This document shows, piece after piece, positions 34,554 to 46,045 of a stretch of 64,000 nucleotides of DNA. Position 1 is the first letter of the stretch. Each line of letters opens with the position of its first letter. Below the pieces are notes generated by a model that was not told the origin of the DNA, made no database searches, and saw only the letters and a program-made list of their open reading frames with translations. Origin of the DNA: Crotalaria pallida. Its lineage: Eukaryota; Streptophyta; Magnoliopsida; Fabales; Fabaceae. Location: assembly GCA_037953625.1 (NCBI GenBank), contig CM075655.1:71761501-71825500 (forward strand), in the 5' to 3' direction. Made by a program: the position numbers and the translations under genes.

Positions 34554-34849
34554 TATGGATGAAACAACAATTATCGGATTTTGGTTTGAAACTTGAAAAT
34601 ATTCCTATTAGATGCGATAATACGAGTGTAATTAACTTAACTAAGAATCCGGTGTATCATTCAAGAACCAAACACATTGAAATAAGACATCACTTTTTGA
34701 GAGATCATGTACAAAAAGGTGATTGTACAATTGAATTTGTTAGTACTACAAATCAATTAGCCAACACTTTTACAAAACCTTTACCAAGGGATACTTTTTA
34801 TCATATAAGGAGAGAACTTGGTATTTTAGATAAATCAAACATAAGCTAA
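34554..34849 (+). pseudogene. pol: C-terminal part of copia 3 RNase H
   Basis: Continues the reading cut at 30960: LWMKQQLSDFG, PIRCDNTSVINLTKNP, SRTKHIEIRHHF and FTKPLPRDTF, stopping at 34847-34849. It matches the end of copia 2 Pol residue for residue in most positions. The apparent N-terminal 50 codons of the ORF beginning at 34406 belong to the solo LTR. Confidence 0.93.
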
Positions 34850-35063
34850 TTGCATTCTGTGTCATTTGAAAAATCACCACTTTAGTCTTATTTTAATTTG
34901 TCTTGATTCTTGGTTAAGATTGTTCATGAGGATATTCTGAATATTGTGAATTAATTGTGTGTGATTCTCTATGAATTCCAAGTTGGTCTTGAAGTTTATT
35001 GTGTTTAAATTTGTGTTTGTTTGATCAAAACTGTGTGTTCAAAATTTGTTTATATCAAAAAGA
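34850..35063 (+). other. Spacer after copia 3 pol
   Basis: AT-rich sequence without an ORF between the pol stop and the internal palindrome array. Confidence 0.5.
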
Positions 35064-35467
35064 CTCGAGTTTTATCAAAAAGACTCGAGTCCTTTAATTC
35101 AAAATAAAACTTCGTTTTAAATTGAAAAAGTTTTTATTCATGGTCTGATGAAAAGACTCGAGTATTTCTAAAAAGACTCGAGTCTTTCCAATTTCTCAAA
35201 AATGATGCTTTTAGGCAACACTCGAGTCTTCCAAAAAGACTCGAGTCGTTCTATTTTTCAATGAAATTTCTTTTTCGGGCAACACTCGAGTACCCCGTTC
35301 TTTACTCGAGTATTGGCTGGCTTGTCTTGCATCAGCGCGCAAAATGTTTCAAGACCCTGGTGCATGAGCCTGAAAAGACTCGAGTATCTTCGTTAAGACT
35401 CGAGTCGTTCATCAAGAACTACTCGAGTATTTATAAAAAGACTCGAGTCTTTCGGAGTTTATATAAA
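35064..35467 (+). promoter_or_regulatory. Internal LTR-like promoter: CTCGAG pairs and TATA box
   Basis: CTCGAG starts at 35064/35084, 35157/35177, 35221/35240, 35285/35305, 35379/35399 and 35422/35442. That is six pairs at 19-20 bp, many within AGACTCGAGTCT. TATATAAA at 35460-35467 follows ten bases after the last palindrome. A CT-rich leader of about 230 nt leads to the ATG at 35721. The module copies the U3-TATA-leader order of the LTRs although it lies inside the element. Confidence 0.65.
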
Positions 35468-35720
35468 GTGCTTCAGCCCCATCAGCACCATTTTAATCGA
35501 GTTTTTCGAACCCCCTTTGTCTTCTCACTCGGTTTTTACTCGATTTCTTCACCAAAACTCTGATTTCTTCCAAAACTTTTTGAAAATTCATTAGAACAAC
35601 ATCTGTTATACACTCTTCTTCAATTATTTCCCTTGATTTCAACCGTTTTCCACATCAAATCCGCTACCCCCTTTTAAAACCCTAACTTCCCAAAACTTCA
35701 ATCTTTTCAAAATTTCTTCA

Positions 35721-36966
35721 ATGACATCATCATCAAGGCATGGGAAACGTGTAAGGGTGGTTGAATCATCATCCGAGGATGATGTACCTGAATACTATCA
35801 TGCATCAGAGTGCCTGGACAGATTTGGAGCTTTCTCATCAAGAGGCTTCGGGGTCATTAGCTGGGTTAACTGTACATTATTCCTACAAAGTAAGGGCTTT
35901 TCTTTCATTCCAAACCTTAGGGAACAGAAACTTATTAAATTTCTGGAATTCAATGGCCCCAGTTATCCTAGATTAGTACGAACATTCTATGCAAACCTTA
36001 GGCTGCATGATGACATTTTAGAATCCATGGTTGAAGGAGTTATATTCTCTATTAGAGTTAAGGATCTGTTTCATGTCTTCGGGCTATCACGACACGGGGA
36101 CAATTCGTTAAGAGCAAATGCTGATGCAATTTTTCAAGGTTTATTGCGCCCCGGTCGTGTCTGTGCCGAAGGGCCTAAGCATGCTTCTATGATGACTTCT
36201 CAATCTAGGGTACTGCACTACATTGTATGCCACCAGCTTGTTCCTCAAACCCCACCCAACTATGCCACACCCACCAACCATGATCTTAGACTTGTTAGTG
36301 CCATCCTTAACAATGAGAGGCTGAATTGGTGCCGTATTATTCTTGATCGGATGTTAGCCGGTGCTAAGTTTAGGAATCCTAAGTGGTTACCCTACCCTAT
36401 GCATGTGTCTCGGCTCTTATCCCATTTCCATGTGCCAATTCCCCCAAATGAAGAGTCCATGACTCTTCACGTCAATCAGCATTGCTTAAACAATGGTGCT
36501 CTTAAGCTTCAAGGAATGGAATTTCATGCACCTTCGGACGAGTATATGTATAAGGAGGATGTGGCAAATCTAAATAGAGAAACAAGGAGTTGATGTTGAG
36601 CAATTAGAGGAAGAAGCTGTAGCATTTCAAGAAGCTGAGGGTGGAAATCCAGTTGAGGACGAAATTGATTTTGATGACTTTAATGGTTCTCATCCAGATT
36701 TTGGGTTTGATGGTTCGGAATGGAGAAACAATGTTATCTCTAGGTTGGATACCCTCGATGGGAGGGTGGACTCACTTGCTTATACCATTGATGCCCAACG
36801 AGATGATATTGCCAGTCTTGATGCTAGGATAGGTGCACAGTCGGCCATGATTTACTCCCGATTGGATCAGCATTCGGATCAGATGAATCGTCGGTTTGAT
36901 GAGATGATGGCTGCTTTTACTCGATTTTATCCCCCTTCTGATGATGCACCTCCATCTATGTTTTGA
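35721..36966 (+). pseudogene. Accessory 3' ORF of copia 3 (putative plant transposon protein type), frameshifted
   Basis: An ATG at 35721 opens 290 codons: a basic, Ser-rich start, then CLDRFGAFSSRGFGVI, FYANLRLHDD, EGVIFSIRVKDLFHVFGL and later WCRIILDRMLAG. The order resembles the family annotated as putative plant transposon protein, found downstream of pol in some legume copia elements (established as an annotation; function unknown). Near 36580 a one-base frameshift passes the reading to 36594-36966, which has an acidic segment and a heptad-like RLDTLDGRVDSLAYTIDAQ coiled coil, ending PPSMF. It is probably transcribed from the palindrome/TATA module just upstream. Confidence 0.75.
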
Positions 36967-37495
36967 TGCTGCTATTTTAGATTTTTTATGTTTTTCAGTC
37001 TTAATGCTTTTGTTGAAACATTCTCTATTTTGGGAGTTAGTCTTTGATATTATGTACTGGTTGCAATTTGAGGACTTTGTATTTTTACTACATCATTTTG
37101 CCATTTTACTCTATTTTGCTTTTATTACAAAGCTTCAGGGGGAGCTATTTGTTCTATGGCATAATTGGTTATTGGGGTTCTAATTATGATACTCTCCTCC
37201 TTTATCCTTTTTCGAAAAAGGCTATCTCTTTTTGCTAATGACAAAAAGGGGGAGAGATTTGCACTTGTTAATAATACTCTTGTTATGGGGAGAAATGCAC
37301 TTGTTATAATCTTGTTTGTTGTAATTAAAATTCATAACTGCTTTGCTAGCACATGCTGAATTTTGACAGGCTTAGAATGGTTCTTGTATTGAGGGGGAGT
37401 TACCTCACAAAGAAACCATCATATGCAAGCAACTTCATGTGGTATCAAGACTCAACAAGTGTTAATTATTTTGTCATCACCAAAAAGGGGGAGAT
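36967..37495 (+). other. 3' untranslated region with repeated polypurine tracts
   Basis: GGGGGAG-type tracts occur at about 37136, 37245 (AAAAAGGGGGAGAG), 37290, 37391 and 37483-37495. The last (CCAAAAAGGGGGAGAT, ending at 37495) abuts the LTR. The spacing is like that of the other two copia elements. Small ORFs here lack support. Confidence 0.8.
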
Positions 37496-39096
37496 TGTAA
37501 ATTCAATGCTCCTAGTAATTATGTGGATATGATTTTGATGATGACAAAGTAATTAACGATCAAGCATTGAAGACAATGAAGCAACAAGAAGATATCAAGA
37601 AATTATTCAAGTGCTCACTCATTCTCAATTTGGTTATATTTTTAATTTATCATTTATGTTGAGAGTGGGCAGAAATAGTTAATCTCTTCTAAGAGTAAAA
37701 TAATTAATATGATCATTTGGTTGAGATTAACCTAAATTAATACTTGAGAAGAAAAACAAAAAGGAAAATCAATTTTTACCATAACTGATCAAAATACTCG
37801 AGTATTTTGAAGAAGACTCGAGTCTCCACTTGAGTATTTTGAAAAAGACTCGAGTGTTGATGCTAGATCAGCAAATATAGCCGTTAGTCTTGTTCGTGCA
37901 ACGGATCTTTCTAGCCTGGCCAAAAGACTCGAGTATTGGCCAAAAGACTCGAGTCTTTCGGTACAGTCAGCAAAAATAAAGTCGTTGGACAGACTCAAAA
38001 ACCTATCCAGGGGCACTTGAGTCTTGACCAACCCTTCTGATCTTCAATTTTAAAATTACTCACTGTTTGCACAGAACAATCAAGACAACAAGAACAAGAA
38101 CATTAACATTAACAAGCTTACTCTGTTTCTTCTTCTCAAGTATTAATTTCTCTAAAACTCAACTTTGCTCTCATATTGTGATTTTCACTCTCAAGTTGAG
38201 TTTAGGTCTCAATTCTTTATTGAGTTGTGCTTAATTGTGCGATTCCATTGTGAGATTCGTAATACACACACAAATTAGCTTGTTGCTTTAAGTCTTGGAT
38301 TGTTCCCAAGCAAACCCTAGGTGGACTTAGGGTATTGGAGTCTTGATAGTTCTCAAGCACAAATACTAAGAGGTTCTTAGCCCGTTGGAGCTTCTTGAAG
38401 GGTGTTCAAGGAAGCTTAGGAAGAGTTCTTCATCACCGGAATCAAATTGGGGTAGAAATCAAGAGTTTGGTACACTCTTCAAGGGTTAGGTTGAGTGAGG
38501 CTATCTCAATTAATCCTTTGTAATTTCTAACAATTTGATTTATAGAAAATCTCCTAAGGTGGTTAGGAGGACTGGATGTAGCTCATTGTTGGAGTGAACC
38601 AGGATAAAATTGTTTGTGTGTTGTTTTATAGCTTTCATTCTTATTCTTGCTCAAACAACCTAAAGCTTTTCAAAGAAAAGGATTTATCTAATTGGGTATT
38701 AAGGTCAAGGAAATTAAGTGTTGTTAAGTTGTTAAACTTTATCTTAATTGCTTACTATTTAGTTAGATAAGTCTCTGATTTGTATTGGATTAATTAGAAG
38801 TGAGTTGCTGATTTTTCAGAACTAGTTTAGTGCAACTCTGTACGAAATACTCGAGTGTTTCCCTGAATACTCGAGTTGTTCGTGCTCAAAGAATCGAGTA
38901 GATCTTAAAAGACTTGAGTGGTTCATCCTGAAACACTCGAGTACTTCAAGAAAGACTCGAGTATTACGAGCTTTTTCCAGAAAAATCAGCTTCTATTCAA
39001 TTCTTCTAATATCATTCGAAATATTTGGTATTGCTGCTTCTAATTACTATTCACCCCCTTCTAGTAATTGCTAAGCCCGCTTGTTGGTTTCCAACA
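37496..39096 (+). mobile_element. 3' LTR of copia 3
   Basis: About 1601 bp, TGTAAATTCAATGC to TGGTTTCCAACA. It has CTCGAG pairs at 37797/37817 and onward, a second group near 38846-38970, and the hairpin element at 38567-38610. The end TTCCAACA is shared with the gag-only copia LTR. It is followed by TGCATGATTATT, which continues the L1 LTR as in the copy at 51327, so copia 3 sits within that LTR. Confidence 0.92.
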
Positions 39097-40164
39097 TGCA
39101 TGATTATTTATACTTTAGATTTACAATTTATAAGCATATCAAAACACACATAAGCATGTAATTTAACAATATTCACTAAGTTAATACCAATTCCAAGCAT
39201 TAACACAAAAATTGCAAGTATAACATAACAATTCCTTTGGGTTTTCCAACCAACCTATACCCTCTTAATCCCAACCTTAATAAAACATCTAAATATACCT
39301 AATTATATCCCTATCACTATAATTAAACCCCTTCTATAATACTAAACCAAACTAAACCCCTTACCTTTAGAAGAGAAGAGGAGGACTTGAGAATTTGAGG
39401 GAGCACCAACCCCCACTCTAATCCAAGCTTCCTAGCCTCATATTTCTTGCCCTTAACCACTTTCCAAGACTCCTTTTATGATTGGAAGGCTCTATGTGAT
39501 GGATTGGGAAAGTTAGGGTTTGTGGGTTGATTTGGGGTTTTAGAGAAAGAGGGATTTAAAAGAGATTCAAGAGTAGGAAATTGAAGCGGGAATGATGGAT
39601 GAATAATTTATGGTGTTGATTTGATGTTATTTATGTTGATCTTGTGGAATTGAAAACCCTAGGGGGTTGGAGAAGAGAGAGTTCGAGCAAGAAGAAAAGG
39701 AAACAATGAAATATACATTGAGAAACACGTGCTTTATGACTGATCAGCAGCCCTTAATCGATTAACACTGCTGTTAATCGATTAAGGCCTGAAGCTGCTA
39801 CTTATCCTAATCGGTTAAGCTATGCAATAACCGATTATTGGCTGAAAGTGGCATAAAAATGAATCGATTAAGGGACCTCTTAATCGATTAACCAGTTAAG
39901 TTTTCCCTTCTTTCATGCATTCTAAGAATCCTAAGTTTACTATAACCCATTCTAACTTACTCTTAGCTAAAACCTTCTTCCTAAACATATTCTCATCTAT
40001 TCTTAACTTATACCATTCTACACTTAGCTAAAATCCTATATTCTAACATTCTAAACACTTAATGACACTTCTAAGCGGAAATCGAAACTTGAGGATGCTA
40101 CAACACCTATCAAAATTCTACCAACTAATGCACATAACCACTTAACGAATTTGGGGATGTTACA
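39097..40164 (-). mobile_element. L1 LTR, 3' LTR of the LARD (part)
   Basis: Matches 51325-52397 nearly base for base. On the minus strand it starts TGTAACATCCCC at 40164, and the remaining part of the LTR is missing beyond the copia 3 junction. Palindrome pairs at 39755/39775, 39808/39828 (changed to ATCGGT and ACCGAT) and 39861/39881 are 20 bp apart. The donor-like CTAAAG|GTAAGG is at 39364 (minus). Confidence 0.9.
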
Positions 40165-40178
40165 ATACTCCCTCACTT
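40165..40178 (-). other. Polypurine tract of the LARD
   Basis: On the minus strand AAGTGAGGGAGTAT directly precedes TGTAACATCCCC. The same tract is at 52398-52411. Confidence 0.85.
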
Positions 40179-41190
40179 ATATGAATTTCGTCCCCGAAAT
40201 TTGGCTCCCTTCAACGAAATAAAAGGGATGTAGGGCTATATGCTCAAACATTAGGATGGATCTTATCCTAAACCTCCCCCACTTAGGACACAACTTCGGT
40301 TAGGTCTTTATAACACAACTACTCTATTACTAATGAGGCTTCTCGTTACAAAAGTTTCCTACTACATTGAAGTTTGGCTCTTAGGAACATACTCTATTGC
40401 CATTAATCACGAACACATAAAGAAATAGTCCTATACCTAACATAGCACATCCTCCATCCAATAAAACACATCTGTTACATTCCAAGATGAGCAGTAAACA
40501 GTTATAAGCAAAGTAATTAAAGAAGAGCAAGCATAGAATGTACAAGATTAAAAAAAAAAGCTAATGTAACAAACTCAGAATTCAAACACATTACTAAGAA
40601 AAAAACTAGCACAGACACATCGCTTTAAAATATTAAACCTAGGACAAGAAGCATCATTTTGAAATTTTAGCAAAAAGTACATTTTTAAAAAAGAGTGAAA
40701 CATCAACCCAAAGCAATTAAGTAAAAACAATTAATACACACTAAAGTAGTCTTGCATTGGATGGAATTAACTTGAAAAAAAGTTTGAAAGATATAATAAT
40801 GACAAGACTTACTCGAAATAAAAGAGGTTGGTGACTTATGGAATAATAAAATAAAGTTAGAGAGAAAATAGTTAGACGAATAGGGTAGAAGATACTATTG
40901 AACTTATCAAAGATTATTGAATATAGAAGGAGGAAAAGTTGGAAGCACCACACACGTCGGTTTGCCAAACATGAGAAAAATACATTTTCAAAGTTACAAT
41001 TTCATTTTATTATGAACATTTTCTCAAAGAGATGATCAAAATTGAAAAGTACATTAGATACCAATGTGATCAAAAAATAAAAGTTATGAGGAAAGTTAGA
41101 TGCAAGGGTTTTCTTTTTAAAAATTAATCAAATAGAGGGTTTTAATATGGATTAAGGATATTACCAAAATAGATATACCTCAATCATATA

Positions 41191-41682
41191 TGATGAGCAT
41201 TTTATTTCCCATTATTCCTTGCATTATTTTACTCCTATTATTGATACTTGTTGCCCATTTGACATTGTTTAGCTTGATTTAGTGATTTAGAGTTTATTGG
41301 ACTAATATTCCGAATATTGTTTAATTTGGGATTATTTAGCCTAATTAATTTTATTTCTATTTTCAGGTCATATTTAGCACAAGGACACTTTGGGCGTTTT
41401 GGAAATGAAGATTGAAGTATTGAAGTGAAGATTGTAATTTGCATTTAGACCCCTTTTTAGTTGTAATTTTCAGAATAGTGTTTCTTAGGATTTGGGCCCA
41501 TGTTTTAGGCCCATTTTGTGACTTAAGAAGGGGAAATTCGTGTAAACATGAACCACACTCCCATTTTTCAGATTTCTCACTCTCTCTCTAGGTTAGAACT
41601 TCTCTCTTGGCTCTCCCAAGTGGTGGTGGCTGCTAGGGTAGAATCAAACCCCTTTTATTTTGATCGGGTACGGCCTCGATCA
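41191..41682 (+). mobile_element. Internally deleted solo LTR, TSD ATATA
   Basis: It starts TGATGAGCATTTT, ends GGCCTCGATCA and is flanked by ATATA (41186-41190 and 41683-41687). About 565 bp present in the copy at 53449-54504 are missing near 41640. Orientation by TG…CA is nominal. The lineage is uncertain, possibly Athila-like. Confidence 0.8.
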
Positions 41683-43270
41683 ATATATGAAGGAAATAAG
41701 TTGTCATTCACCCAAAAATTTAGTTTATTAAAATTACAAGTTTCATCACTTGCAAAATTTTCCCTAAGAAAGAGGTTATATTGAAAACATACATATACAC
41801 TAGGGAAAGAATTGGAATTAAGAATTTTTTTTATGAAAAGAGACATGAGACAATTTACTTTGAAAGAATTTGATTTCATAATTAATTAGTAAGGATTAGT
41901 ATAATACTCTTTCAAAATCAGCTTCAATAATAGGTAAAAAAATATTCTTTATCTAAAATTAACTTTGAATTGTAGACGGAGCGTATGAAAATAATTAAAA
42001 GTTGGGAACTATCATAGAAAGATCCCAAATAATTGGTTGATAGAATAATTTAACTCAATCATGTAGTCATAGTAGATTTAAAATTGTAAATACACCCACA
42101 TAAAAATCAATCGTTCAGAAACACATAAAACCTACTTTCTATATGACCATATATAGCCATAAGTCTAAGAATTAAACTCTAAGACTCAATCAAATCAGAC
42201 TAAGCTTCTACCACCCAGTCTACGAATTAAAACTATTGATATCCTACACTCAATCTAAAAGATAAACTTCGCAAAGCAAGACCTCAACTAAACCTATGCT
42301 TAGTATTCTCCATAAGGTTTAAGGCTTCCTATTCGGTTCTTTAGGTTAGGACTTCACACGACTGTTTCTTGTCTCCAAATCCTAACCGAAACTTCAATAG
42401 CACGATCTAGACTTCGATGCTAAGACTTTCCTAACGGATGTTAAAATTGGGACTTTGACAGTCAACAAACTACATTCCATTAAATAGTTTATAATGGTTT
42501 GAAAATTATTTGTAGTTTCGAAATATAGCTTGTTCAATAATAACCACACATTTCCTCGGAGTTCTAAGCGAACTTAAAGGAAAAGATATGACATCCATCA
42601 CCTTAACTTAGGTTCTAGATTAAGTCATAAATCTAGGATAAATGCATTGCCTTTAACCCACCTTGCTACCTTCACTTACATTCCTTAAATCCACATCATA
42701 GTAAAAATCATGAAATATTGACTTGCAAGAAAAAGATTTGGTATTTGGTGATAAAGTAACTTTCAAATATTGCATCTTTCCCAACAGAAGGAAAAAACTT
42801 TGTAATTGGTAAATCCTTTTCATTTAAAACTTTAACAAAATTATTAGATAGGAAAAAGACATGTCAAGCATTCAAAAGTTCAAAGTATTCTTATAGGTTT
42901 CCAAGGTCATCTCACATTAGCTTTGAAACTAATTCAAAAGCTTTGAGGACTCTTTGGACCAAGCAAACTAGGGTCCTCTATGATTCATCAAACTCAAATA
43001 AAAGGAATGTATTCTTCGGTTAAGAGTTTAATTTCATTTAAATTTTCAACTCTTAACGAATACATTTCCTTTTATTTTCACTTTGAAGTTCAAGTTTTGA
43101 TTCGAATTGACTTATGTCGCATTCAGTGAATTCCTATTTAATCGGCAATGGGTGTAATTTAAGAATGAACTACACCATCATTCAATTAGTTAGGAATTCA
43201 CATTATTGAAAATACATTCTCAAAAGTTGGTGTTGCGACACTTAATCCATTATCAAAGTTGGAACCAGTT

Positions 43271-43275
43271 CCACA
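43271..43275. other. Left target-site duplication CCACA
   Basis: CCACA precedes TGTAACATCCC and recurs at 46407-46411. Confidence 0.96.
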
Positions 43276-44425
43276 TGTAACATCCCAAATTTAATTCCAA
43301 GTATAAATATTGAGTTAATAGGTCTAGAGCGTAGAAAATGGGTAGATTAATTGCTTAATGAATTTTGTGAGCAAGGTGAGAAACCATTTTGAGTACTAGG
43401 GATTGTATGGAAGGCAATTGTAGCTTCGAGCAAAATTATCTAAGCGAAATCGGGGGTTAAATCGGCGTTTTAGTTGTTAGAAATCAACCGAAAAGAGAAA
43501 ATTAAGAATTCATTATGGGATGCTAAGAAAATAAATTCCACCGTTGGGTATGAAATTTATGGGGTAAATAAGCTTGTCTAAAAATTTGGACCCGATCCGA
43601 CGGTTAACGAAAAAGTTACGACAAATCGAAGGTTGAAGGCCCTATTTCTTGCCCAGGCGCACCAGCCATGCGCCCCGGCGGGTGCACTATTCATTGGTGC
43701 ACAAACCCGTGAAAAACCCGCCCAGGCGAGGCGCCAATTCGCCCAGGCGAGCGTGGTGCGCACCAGCCGCACCAGATTCGCGTGTTGGCGCGCCAAATTT
43801 CTCCCTGACCGCACCATTTCCAATTCTGGTGCACCAGCAGCACCAGCTGGTGCTTAAGCTCGCCCAAGCTAGTGGCGCAGACCAGATTTGATCTGGTGCG
43901 TCCGATTTTGACTTGGGGGCCAAGTTGGCCCTTCTCAGCCACACAATGGCTGCTGCTGGTGTTGGGCAAAAATAAAACTAACACACACAACACCACATAC
44001 ACAACAACATCAACAAAACACTCATCCCTTCCATTTTCTCTCCAAGAATCCAAGAGCAAATCATCATCAATCTACACATATCACTCAAAATCATCAAACC
44101 CCATCAAGTAAACTTCATGGATATGGGTTGAAAACCTCTTCCCTCTCCTTCCTACACCACACGAGTTGTCCCTCTCTTCTCCCTCTTGGATTTCAAGTTC
44201 CATCAACACTTTGGGGTAAGTAGAGTCTTAAGGCATGATATTAATTCCTTTCCAACTCTATTTAGCTCATTAAAGTTGTATTTAAATCTCCTCTAGGGCT
44301 CAAGCTCTTCTCATTTCAAGTTGATCAAGCATCAAGGTCACCATCAACTTCTCAATTCTAAGCTAAGGAATCATCACATAGGACCTCCCTCACCTCAAGG
44401 AACTCTAATATTTGTTGGTTTTGAG

Positions 44426-45984
44426 GTAAGAAGGGAAGTGTTACCTCTACTTAGGGGGTATTTTCTAGCTTGCATATAGGTGGAATTAAGGGTAGGAAAT
44501 AAAATAGAAAAGAGGAACCTTAGGGAAATTGACTAGAATAGGATTTATGTATGGTTAATGGATACGACTTTAATTGCGTATGTTTGTAATTGTCTAAGTC
44601 TAAGTAATTTTGGGTTGATAATGAGAGTGAGTTATAGAGTTAGAGATGAGATAGACAATTGGATATAATGATAATTGGAAAAGAGGACTTAATGGTAACT
44701 TGGAACGATTGTAGGTTGTGAATGAGTAACAAATAGGGGATAAATAAACAATGGTTGAACTATGTGAAAATTGGGAATAATGATGATGGATGTAGATTAT
44801 GGTCTGGTTTGAAAGTCAATGATGAATATAGTGATTAGGAAGTTGAATATCTTATTAATTTTAATGTTTAGAACGGAATTGGAATGAACATGAATGATGA
44901 TGGCGAGTAAAATGCAGTTAACAAAAATATGAAGGAAAATAGGCGAATGGTAAAGAAATCAAGACAAGGATTAATGGTTAGAGAAAAAGATAAGTAGATG
45001 GTATGAATGATTGAATATGATATTGAGTATTAATATGGACCCTCCAAAATGGAGAGGATACATTCATGACCCTCCCTATGTGGAGCGGGAAATGATATTA
45101 TCATGACCCTCCGTGAAGGAGTGGGTATTTTCAGGACCCTCCGTGAAGGAGTGGATATTATCATGACCCTCCGTGAAGGAGTGGGTATTTTCAGGACCCT
45201 TCGTGAAGGAGTGGATATTATCATGACCCTCCGTGAAGGAGTGGGTATTATCAGGACCCTCCATGAAGGAGTGGATATTATCATGACCCTCCATAAGGGA
45301 GTGGATATTATCAGGACCCTCCGTAAGGGAGTGGATATATTCATGACCCTTCACTTGCATCGTAAGTGAAGTGAGAACAGGACCCTCCGCTTACTCTCTA
45401 AGCAGGAGTGAGAATTGTATGTACAGTATCATGACCCTCCATAAGGAGTGGATAATATCAGGACCCTCCGTAGAGGAGTGGAATATTGTAGAATTGTATG
45501 TACAGTATCATGACCCTCCATAAGGAGTGGATAATATCAGGAACCACCATGAAGGAGTGGATATTATTATGACCCTCCGTAAGGAGTGGAGTATTATAGA
45601 ATTGTATGTGCAGCATTATGACCCTTCTTAGGGAGTGAATAATATCAAGACCCCTCTGTAGAGGAGTGGAACATTATATGAATGAGGCCCTCCATTAGGA
45701 GTGAGTGTTGATGAGAATAAGAGGATAGATAGACAAGTGTGTAAATGATAGAAAGATAATGATAGAAAGATAGTGATAGAAATCAAGAAAGGTTAAGGAA
45801 ATAGTCGAAGGGAATAAGAAATGAATATGGACAACGATAGGGTATTATGGAAGCAAGGGAAACTGAAATAGAAAATATAATTCAAGTGATAACGGGTAGT
45901 AATCTCTTAGTTGTTCTCTATGTCATTTTATAATGTATTTTCTAAGTTCTGTGTAATACTACCCTTCTTGATATATTTTTACAG
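44426..45984 (+). other. Putative LTR intron (L2 complete copy)
   Basis: 1559 nt, GAG|GTAAGAAG to TATATTTTTACAG|GTGAAG. The equivalent region of the sister LTR runs 49128-50634 with matching donor and acceptor although the interiors differ completely. Just after the acceptor an ORF of 58 codons (45985-46158) is open. Confidence 0.5.
45040..45690. repeat. Tandem array of hairpin units (GACCCTCCGTGAAGGAGTGG)
   Basis: About eighteen units of roughly 30 bp alternate GTGGATATTATCAT and GTGGGTATTTTCAG spacers, giving a 60-bp higher period. Each unit carries an inverted CCTCC…GGAG that can fold. The unit length is near a multiple of three, which leaves several frames open by chance. Confidence 0.93.
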
Positions 45985-46022
45985 GTGAAGGTGGAGCTTA
46001 CACGTGCATGGCCGATCAGGAT

Positions 46023-46045
46023 CACATTCCACAACGTGGAATGTG
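46023..46045 (+). other. Perfect 10-bp hairpin near the L2 LTR 3' end
   Basis: CACATTCCAC-AAC-GTGGAATGTG. The sister LTR keeps an 8-bp version at 50679-50697 with loop TAC. Confidence 0.8.

Noticed and set aside
43578..44059. Several Ala/Arg/Pro-rich ORFs on both strands
   Set aside because: They are by-products of the GC-rich motif cassette in the L2 LTR, and the sister LTR lacks this sequence.
45030..45369. Three repetitive ORFs of 88-104 codons
   Set aside because: Products of the 30/60-bp array, with no start context or conserved protein.
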